NCBI GenBank assembly: GCA_015232735.1
Contig: JADFZC010000148.1
Location: 1-6,397 of the forward strand
Reading direction: 5' to 3'
Source: Oligoflexales bacterium
Lineage (GTDB): Bacteria > Bdellovibrionota > Oligoflexia > Oligoflexales > Oligoflexaceae
Length of the DNA stretch: 6,397 bases
A program made the position numbers and the translations under genes. Each line of letters begins with the position of its first letter. Position 1 is the stretch's first letter. Under the pieces are notes generated by a model that searched no databases, was not told the origin of the DNA, and saw nothing but the letters and a program-made list of their open reading frames with translations. Shown here piece after piece: positions 1-4,025 of this stretch.

Positions 1-2
1 TG

Positions 3-182
3 GTTAGCTTGAATAACCTCGCCCTGAAGGACGAGGTTTCCTTGAACTTGATGAACTATACTCAAACTTGTCGCGCTAAGGAAAGTGAATATTGTGAATG
101 CGATAAATTCCCAGCCGCTCTTCAAATCCCTGAATATGCAAGTTTCATTATTACGAGCGTAGCGAAAAGTCCTGGGGCATAA
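3..182 (+). CDS. Possible C-terminal end of an unidentified protein, truncated by the window edge
   Basis: This is the only plus-strand frame open from the left edge; it runs 59 codons to a TAA at 180-182, and the other two plus frames stop within the first 12 bases. The visible peptide has a Cys cluster (CRAKESEYCEC) and ends in ITSVAKSPGA. I recognise no family. In favour of a real gene: the stop lies 13 nt before the deacetylase ATG, an operon-like spacing. Against: an open run of this length can arise by chance, and a strong inverted repeat at 15-38 lies inside it, which is more typical of non-coding DNA or a mobile-element end. Treat it as tentative. Confidence 0.3.
   Translation, partial: VSLNNLALKDEVSLNLMNYTQTCRAKESEYCECDKFPAALQIPEYASFIITSVAKSPGA
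15..38. repeat. Inverted repeat AACCTCG...CGAGGTT
   Basis: AACCTCG (15-21) pairs with CGAGGTT (32-38). The stem continues as CC/GG inside a single C-A mismatch and closes on a TGAA tetraloop, giving a 10-position stem. Compact hairpins of similar look (CCTCG...CTGAAGG...CGAGG) occur at ends of IS200/IS605-type elements, so it could be a remnant. No transposase or TnpB is visible, so that link is only a suggestion. It is not followed by a T-run. Confidence 0.5.
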
Positions 183-185
183 GGA
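181..185 (+). promoter_or_regulatory. Ribosome binding site of the deacetylase
   Basis: AAGGA ends 10 nt before the ATG at 196 and supports that start over the next in-frame ATG at residue 51, which would delete the conserved N-terminal YHRV strand. It overlaps the stop codon of the upstream open frame (180-182), consistent with translational coupling if that frame is real. Confidence 0.5.
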
Positions 186-195
186 CACTCAAAGG

Positions 196-984
196 ATGCC
201 CTTGCACACTTCTTTCCGATATGCTATCAAGGCTATATTTTTAAAGGATAATGTGCTGACAAACAGGTCAAAAGACAACAAAAGGATTTTGATAACCGCC
301 TATCACAGGGTGGGTGAACCGCAAAAGGGGGCAAGGTACCGGGGGATGTTTGTCACTCCCGGAATACTGGCCTGCCATATCAAATGGCTGTTCTTTCTAG
401 GCTATAAGTTCACTACAGTTTCGGGAGCGTTCATGGACGGGGTGGATGGCCGTGTGGCATGTATAACGTTTGACGACGGCTACCTTGACAATTATGAGCA
501 GGCGTTTCCTGTATTAAGGGAGCTGGGGGTCTCAGCAACCGTCTTTGTGGTGACCTCGGATGTCGGAAAGAGAAACCATGTCTTCAGGGAGGCTGGCGAA
601 AAGTCCCCATCCGACCTGATGGACTGGCAGCATCTGAAATCCCTGAAGGAGGCCGGCTGGGAAATTGGAAGCCATGCCAGCGAACATGTTCATCTCGACA
701 GATATGGCGGTGAAAGACAAAGGGAACTGGTTTCAGTCTCCCAGGAGGCTTTAATCCTGAATCTGGGCGAGCGCGCAAATTCATTTGCCTACCCTTATGG
801 CGCCTATAATTCAAATACGCTGGATGCCTTGAGTGAAGCAGGTTTCAGGTTTGGCCTGACCATAAGAGAAGGACTCAACGGCCCTAATGTAAATCCCCTG
901 GAACTCAGGCGATCATGCCTGAAGGGATACAGATGGATCCACAGATTCCTGCCGCTTGGGATTTCCGGGGTTTTTGGCGCCTGA
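196..984 (+). CDS. Polysaccharide deacetylase (CE4 / NodB-homology family)
   Basis: Predicted metal-dependent deacetylase that removes N- or O-acetyl groups from a polysaccharide or glycan precursor. At 262 aa it is a single NodB-homology domain. Visible motifs: ITAYHRV near residues 33-39 (first strand, common in this family); motif 1 TFDDG at 91-95, whose first Asp is the usual catalytic base and second Asp a metal ligand; motif 2 SHASEH at 159-164, giving the two metal-ligand histidines; and motif 3 AYPYG at 198-202. The MDW...GWEIGSH stretch and the late ELRRSCL are also typical. No signal peptide or clear membrane segment is present, so it probably acts in the cytoplasm or at the inner membrane face, as in exopolysaccharide or LPS assembly. 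No glycosyltransferase neighbours are visible, so the substrate is unknown. Family assignment is firm; the reaction partner is not. Confidence 0.93.
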   Translation: MPLHTSFRYAIKAIFLKDNVLTNRSKDNKRILITAYHRVGEPQKGARYRGMFVTPGILACHIKWLFFLGYKFTTVSGAFMDGVDGRVACITFDDGYLDNYEQAFPVLRELGVSATVFVVTSDVGKRNHVFREAGEKSPSDLMDWQHLKSLKEAGWEIGSHASEHVHLDRYGGERQRELVSVSQEALILNLGERANSFAYPYGAYNSNTLDALSEAGFRFGLTIREGLNGPNVNPLELRRSCLKGYRWIHRFLPLGISGVFGA

Positions 985-995
985 AAGCGCCAAAA
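972..995. repeat. Perfect 9-bp inverted repeat between convergent genes
   Basis: TTTTGGCGC (972-980) and GCGCCAAAA (987-995) flank a 6-nt loop holding the deacetylase TGA (982-984). Its place between convergent genes suggests a bidirectional transcript end. However, the 3' arm ends in AAAA on both strands rather than a U-tract, so it is not a canonical intrinsic terminator; it could instead stabilise mRNA 3' ends. Confidence 0.5.
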
Positions 996-1006
996 GACCT
1001 TTCCGG

Positions 1007-2221
1007 TTAGAATCTGGCGTTTACACCGACATTGGCGTATTGGCTTGAGATTTGCGTAAATCCGCCGCCGTCCTTGAACGTCCCGGAGTATTTGTCGTCC
1101 ATGGATGCATAGGAAACTGTATAATAGAACATGCTTTCGGCTTCAGGCCTTAATTCGAGGGCCAGTGAATATCCGTTGACAGCATGCTGTTTCTCGCCAC
1201 CCAGCTTGAAGTTGTCCTGCGTGACTTTGAGTATGGTGGATACCATGGGTGTGAATTTGTGTCTGTAAAGGGCCACGATCGCGTTTACATCCACCTTCTT
1301 TGCCTTTGAGATAGTGCCGTTCATTATACTGACCTTGTCATATTCAGGTTCCGCTGCCATGTCGTATTCAATGTGGAAGGTGGCAGGGCCGGCCAGGATT
1401 TTTGTACCTACACCGGTGACGTTTGTAAAATACTTTTTGCTCTTTGTGACAACGCCAGTGGCTGTTGCGGTGAATTCATCCGGTTGATGGGGCACGGATG
1501 TATAGCCGATAATGGGCTTGACGATTCCGTTGAAGTCGCCTCTCCACTGAATACCGTAGGCCAGGTCGCCATTATATTTCTTGGCGGTTCCCGTGTTGGT
1601 CGTGGCAGTTGCCGCAGGGGTTGTGTACTTGGACCCGCCGTAGAGGGTGTTGAATGACCAAAGGGCGAATACCTGCTTGGCAACGGTATACTCCGCCCTG
1701 ACCCCGGCGGATGATGACCATGGCCACACAAAGGAAGCCACAAATTTTGAATTGTGGTACATGTCGAGTGACGATTCGCTTCCCTCGATTGATCCCGAGT
1801 TGATGGGAACCTTCCCTATCATTAATGCTAGATCACCGATTTTGTGTGTCACGAACATGTAATCCGCCATAATCATGAAACCTGCGGCATCCTTTGCCAG
1901 ATCCGTTTTTTCCTTGTCAAAACGGATTCTCGTGCGGAAGGCGAGGTTTGGCGCAACTTCGGTTCTGAAATTGATGCGGTTTCGTGCGGAATTGAAAAGT
2001 GAAGTATTTGTTTTTACTTCGGTTGTATCATTTTTTTGCTTGTCCACGTTTGATGTTAACTCAAGTTTGAATTCATAATCCCATGAATATTTTTTTTCGG
2101 GCGGCTTTGGCGGCTCGGGCGGCTTCGCAACCTCTGGTTTTACATCCTCCTTTGCGGCATCCTGCGCCAGAAGATGCTGGCTGAAAAACAAAAACAATCC
2201 AATGGCTAACAATCTGATCAT
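1007..2221 (-). CDS. Outer-membrane porin-like beta-barrel protein
   Basis: Predicted outer-membrane beta-barrel, probably a diffusion channel. The frame stays open to an ATG at 2494, but the ATG at 2221 is chosen because it has a near-ideal AGGAGGA and begins a clear signal peptide (MIRLLAIGLFLFF..., likely cut after LLA at residue 19). This gives 404 aa. Residues 29-42 form a proline-rich stretch (KPPEPPKPPEKK). From about residue 46 the chain alternates polar and hydrophobic residues in strand-sized blocks (YEFKLELTS, INFRTEV, AFRTRIRF), with Thr/Ala-rich probable loops near 200-214 and 251-262. It ends in NARF, the terminal Phe expected of a BAM-assembled barrel. No Cys residue is seen. 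It resembles anion/phosphate-type or uncharacterised deltaproteobacterial porins, but I cannot name the family. It is divergent from the binding-protein gene, so shared regulation is plausible. Confidence 0.82.
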   Translation of the reverse strand: MIRLLAIGLFLFFSQHLLAQDAAKEDVKPEVAKPPEPPKPPEKKYSWDYEFKLELTSNVDKQKNDTTEVKTNTSLFNSARNRINFRTEVAPNLAFRTRIRFDKEKTDLAKDAAGFMIMADYMFVTHKIGDLALMIGKVPINSGSIEGSESSLDMYHNSKFVASFVWPWSSSAGVRAEYTVAKQVFALWSFNTLYGGSKYTTPAATATTNTGTAKKYNGDLAYGIQWRGDFNGIVKPIIGYTSVPHQPDEFTATATGVVTKSKKYFTNVTGVGTKILAGPATFHIEYDMAAEPEYDKVSIMNGTISKAKKVDVNAIVALYRHKFTPMVSTILKVTQDNFKLGGEKQHAVNGYSLALELRPEAESMFYYTVSYASMDDKYSGTFKDGGGFTQISSQYANVGVNARF

Positions 2222-2230
2222 AAGAAATCT

Positions 2231-2237
2231 TCCTCCT
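2231..2237 (-). promoter_or_regulatory. Strong ribosome binding site of the porin gene
   Basis: On the minus strand this reads AGGAGGA, with 9 nt before the ATG at 2221. It decides the start codon: the upstream ATG at 2494 would put 91 extra residues in front of a complete signal peptide. Confidence 0.85.
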
Positions 2238-2246
2238 AGGCAGTTT

Positions 2247-2256
2247 AAAAAAAAAA
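2247..2256. repeat. A10/T10 homopolymer in the presumed porin leader
   Basis: Ten consecutive A on the plus strand, so U10 in the porin mRNA leader, about 25 nt upstream of the start codon and just before the Shine-Dalgarno. Runs of this length are prone to slippage during replication or transcription. Confidence 0.85.
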
Positions 2257-2288
2257 TTGATTTTTTGATATTACCGTCATCTGCCGAA

Positions 2289-2318
2289 ATAATAAAGCCT
2301 CCATTTGAAAAATGGAAA
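2289..2318 (-). promoter_or_regulatory. Candidate promoter of the porin gene
   Basis: On the minus strand, TTTCCA (2313-2318) and TATTAT (2289-2294) are 18 nt apart, a fair match to a sigma-70 -35/-10 pair. The transcript would start near 2282, leaving a leader of about 60 nt. The T10 run at 2316-2325 and the palindrome at 2301-2315 overlap the -35 element and spacer. Read by eye only; AT-rich DNA produces such matches easily. Confidence 0.3.
2301..2315. promoter_or_regulatory. Palindrome CCATTT-GAA-AAATGG, candidate operator
   Basis: Perfect 6-bp arms around a 3-nt centre, lying in the -35/spacer part of the candidate porin promoter and directly joined to an A10 run. The position suits a repressor site, but no regulator gene is in the window, and a small hairpin is an alternative reading. 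Confidence 0.3.
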
Positions 2319-2325
2319 AAAAAAA
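2316..2325. repeat. A10/T10 homopolymer at the candidate porin promoter
   Basis: Ten A on the plus strand, followed by TG, T6, A and T7 up to 2341. It abuts the right arm of the palindrome and overlaps the proposed porin -35 box, so a length change would shift that box relative to upstream DNA. The block may also cause intrinsic DNA bending. Confidence 0.85.
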
Positions 2326-2399
2326 TGTTTTTTATTTTTTTGTTTCGGTTTTGAAGCAGGAGGGGGTGTCTATTTTTTAATCTGCAGCTTTTGTCCTCA

Positions 2400-2415
2400 T
2401 AGGTATTTTTACCTA
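2400..2415. promoter_or_regulatory. Palindrome TAGGTA-TTTT-TACCTA, candidate operator
   Basis: Perfect 6-bp arms around a 4-nt T centre, near the middle of the divergent region (about 180 bp from the porin start and 230 bp from the binding-protein start). It fits a dimeric regulator serving both promoters. I cannot assign a regulator family. Confidence 0.35.
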
Positions 2416-2543
2416 AATGAAACTGGAAAATTGGCGGCAGACAGCGGGTGTAAAGAAGGTGTGTATTGAATCCCGGCTGGGTTTTGAAAGACAATCAGAA
2501 AGGATTTTTTGGGATGAGGATATAAAAAATTCATCAGGGAAGC

Positions 2544-2553
2544 TTTTTTTTTT
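2544..2553. repeat. T10 homopolymer upstream of the binding-protein promoter
   Basis: Ten T on the plus strand, ending 8 nt before the candidate -35 box at 2562. At this place it could work as an UP-like A/T tract for RNA polymerase, or as a slippage site that tunes promoter strength. Confidence 0.8.
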
Positions 2554-2561
2554 AACATTCT

Positions 2562-2589
2562 TTGATACTTTTTGTTACCATATTATGTA
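2562..2589 (+). promoter_or_regulatory. Candidate promoter of the binding-protein gene
   Basis: TTGATA (2562-2567) and TATGTA (2584-2589) are 16 nt apart; transcription would begin near 2596, giving a leader of about 50 nt. The match is moderate and was found by eye. No sigma-54 type GG/GC element was seen nearby. Confidence 0.3.
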
Positions 2590-2595
2590 TTGAAC

Positions 2596-2608
2596 GGAAA
2601 AATTTTCC
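2596..2608. promoter_or_regulatory. Palindrome GGAAAA-A-TTTTCC at the presumed transcription start
   Basis: Perfect 6-bp arms around a single A. It sits just downstream of the candidate -10 box, where a bound repressor would block initiation. Low-complexity A/T arms make chance occurrence fairly likely. Confidence 0.3.
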
Positions 2609-2631
2609 ATCTAACACCGATTTCATTTTTT

Positions 2632-2637
2632 GGAGAG
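2632..2637 (+). promoter_or_regulatory. Ribosome binding site of the binding-protein gene
   Basis: GGAGAG with 7 nt to the ATG at 2645. This rules out the in-frame TTG at 2630, which would lie in the Shine-Dalgarno itself. Confidence 0.8.
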
Positions 2638-2644
2638 AGTGCCT

Positions 2645-3763
2645 ATGAAAAGAATTTTACGATTGGCCACATTTGCATTTCTGCTGTCTCTTTTTATCCC
2701 ATCGGGTCTTGTTTTCGCGGAGGATAAGCCGGTAAGCGTCACTTTCATCAATCCGGGGGCTTCCGATGCGAAGCATACGACAGGGGATTTCTGGCTGCTT
2801 GTCAGTACCTTCATGCAGGCAGCCGCGAAAAGCCTTGGTTTCGAGCTTGAAATACTCTATGGCGAACGAAAGTTTGAGCCCATGGAAAAACATGCGAAGG
2901 ATATTGCGGCCCGTCCCAAAAAACCTGACTATATTGTAATCGTGAACGAGAAGGATGTAGGACCGCGTCTACTTGATATTCTGAAGGATACGGGGTCAAA
3001 AATATTCATAATGTCAAACGACCTCAAACCCGATCAATACAAAGATGTAGGACTTCCCCGCGAGAAGATCAAAAATCTGATCGGATCAATGGTATCTGAT
3101 AATGTATATGCCGGCGAAGCTATGATGGAATCTCTTGTAAAGGCTGCAAAGTCGCTTCCCGCCAAGAAAAACAATCTGCTTATCGTATCGGGCGACCGTG
3201 CCACACCCGCATCCCTTGAAAGGGAGGAGGGTCTTAAAAAGGTGCTTGAAAAGCATAAGGGTAAAATTGAAGTCAAACAGACTGTCTATGGCGAGTGGCG
3301 CGAAGACAAGGCCTATGACGCATCAAAGGCCCTCTTTCCCCGCTATCCTGATATAGACATGGTTTTTGCGGCAAATGACCCTATCGCTTTCGGTGCGATA
3401 AAGGCTATGACCGAAGCGGGCAAGAAACCGGGAAAAGACATTCTTGTAACCGGTCTCAACTGGTCACAGGACGCCCTGAAAAAGATCAAGGAAGGCGAGA
3501 TGGTCTCTTCTGCAGGCGGACACTTCATGACAGGCGGATGGGCTCTCGTGATGCTTTACGACTATCATCGCGGCAAGGATTTTGGAAAGAACGGCGAATA
3601 TCGTTTGAGATACAAGATCTTCGATATCATAGACAAGGGAAACCTTCCAAAGTGGGAACCCCTTTTGCAAATCGAGTCGTGGGATAAAATTGACTTCAAA
3701 AAATATACCAAGACCCATAATCCCAAGTTGAAGGATTATGATTTCAGGCTCCTTAAAAAGTAG
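2645..3763 (+). CDS. Periplasmic sugar-type substrate-binding protein, probably a sensor partner
   Basis: A 372-aa type I periplasmic binding protein of the ribose/galactose-like group (Peripla_BP_4 style). Residues 1-25 are a Sec signal peptide with basic start, hydrophobic core and VFA cleavage site before EDK. The first lobe opens with VSVTFINPG (30-38), a binding-cleft strand. Family landmarks follow: VSGDRATPASLEREEG (181-196) at the lobe crossover; VFAANDPIAFGAIKAM (240-255) with the conserved Asn-Asp and Ala-x-Gly-Ala; then ILVTGLNWSQDAL (266-278) and IKEGEM (281-286). No lipobox is present, so it is soluble in the periplasm. No ABC permease or ATPase gene adjoins it. The next gene is a membrane kinase on the same strand and a porin gene diverges upstream, suggesting a receptor role as in LuxP or TorT rather than transport. 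The ligand is unknown. An orphan component using a distant ABC transporter is the alternative. Confidence 0.92.
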   Translation: MKRILRLATFAFLLSLFIPSGLVFAEDKPVSVTFINPGASDAKHTTGDFWLLVSTFMQAAAKSLGFELEILYGERKFEPMEKHAKDIAARPKKPDYIVIVNEKDVGPRLLDILKDTGSKIFIMSNDLKPDQYKDVGLPREKIKNLIGSMVSDNVYAGEAMMESLVKAAKSLPAKKNNLLIVSGDRATPASLEREEGLKKVLEKHKGKIEVKQTVYGEWREDKAYDASKALFPRYPDIDMVFAANDPIAFGAIKAMTEAGKKPGKDILVTGLNWSQDALKKIKEGEMVSSAGGHFMTGGWALVMLYDYHRGKDFGKNGEYRLRYKIFDIIDKGNLPKWEPLLQIESWDKIDFKKYTKTHNPKLKDYDFRLLKK

Positions 3764-4025
3764 CGGGCAAAAATATTGACTTCAGCCATAGTGCCGCTGC
3801 CTGCGGCGGCACGCTGCCCAAAGCAATTTCAATGTTATGGGTAATTCTATAAATTCACAAAAACCTTCATAGATAATCATGTGATATGCCAGTAAAAAAA
3901 TTTGCGGATGCGATTTTTGCTAAAGTAAATTTTTTCTCTCCCGACAATCCTAAGGTACGGGACTTGTAACCGTCTTCTGTCCCTTGACTGTTTACCGTAT
4001 TTATTAACTTGGATTGGTGTTTAGG
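3764..4025. other. Gap between binding-protein and kinase genes
   Basis: 262 bp with no supported gene. It starts with a GC-rich hairpin at 3791-3812 and becomes AT-rich. TTGACT at 3983-3988 resembles a -35 box but has no convincing -10 at 16-18 nt. A weak inverted pair TCCCG...CGGGA lies near 3939-3962. I cannot tell whether the kinase has its own promoter or is read through from the binding-protein gene. No known riboswitch pattern is recognised. Confidence 0.6.
3791..3812. terminator. GC-rich hairpin after the binding-protein gene, possible weak terminator
   Basis: GTGCCGC (3791-3797) and GCGGCAC (3806-3812) form a perfect 7-bp stem around an 8-nt loop. An outer GGGCA (3765-3769) / TGCCC (3815-3819) pair could extend it. 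No U-run follows, so it is not a standard intrinsic terminator; it may act as an mRNA 3' stabiliser that lowers kinase expression relative to the abundant binding protein. Confidence 0.35.

Larger units (their letters stand above)
2222..2644. other. AT-rich divergent regulatory region between porin and binding-protein genes
   Basis: This 423-bp region has no convincing gene. It contains candidate promoters for both flanking genes, three homopolymer runs of exactly 10 nt (A 2247-2256, A 2316-2325, T 2544-2553), and three short palindromes centred near 2308, 2407 and 2602. A T-rich block at 2328-2341 adjoins one A-run. The porin reading frame continues open into the region to 2494, but that part encodes low-complexity Lys/Asn/Phe-rich sequence and is not counted as coding. 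No riboswitch or tRNA is recognisable. Confidence 0.7.

Noticed and set aside
972..995. Canonical rho-independent terminator between deacetylase and porin genes
   Set aside because: The stem is perfect but both 3' arms end in A rather than a U-tract, so it is listed as an inverted repeat only.
2222..2494. N-terminal extension of the porin frame to an ATG at 2494
   Set aside because: The start at 2221 has AGGAGGA at ideal spacing and a complete signal peptide. The extension is low-complexity Lys/Asn/Phe-rich sequence from AT-rich DNA and would bury the signal peptide.
3886..3969. A 27-residue ORF between the binding-protein and kinase genes (MPVKKFADAIFAKV...)
   Set aside because: It looks somewhat protein-like but has no ribosome binding site and is short enough to arise by chance; conservation would be needed.
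4014..4025. TTG start for the kinase
   Set aside because: The ATG at 4026 is the more common start and the four extra residues add nothing recognisable. The choice stays uncertain because neither has a strong ribosome binding site.
3764..4025. Cyclic-di-GMP or other riboswitch ahead of the kinase
   Set aside because: No conserved aptamer core could be recognised; only simple short stems are seen.
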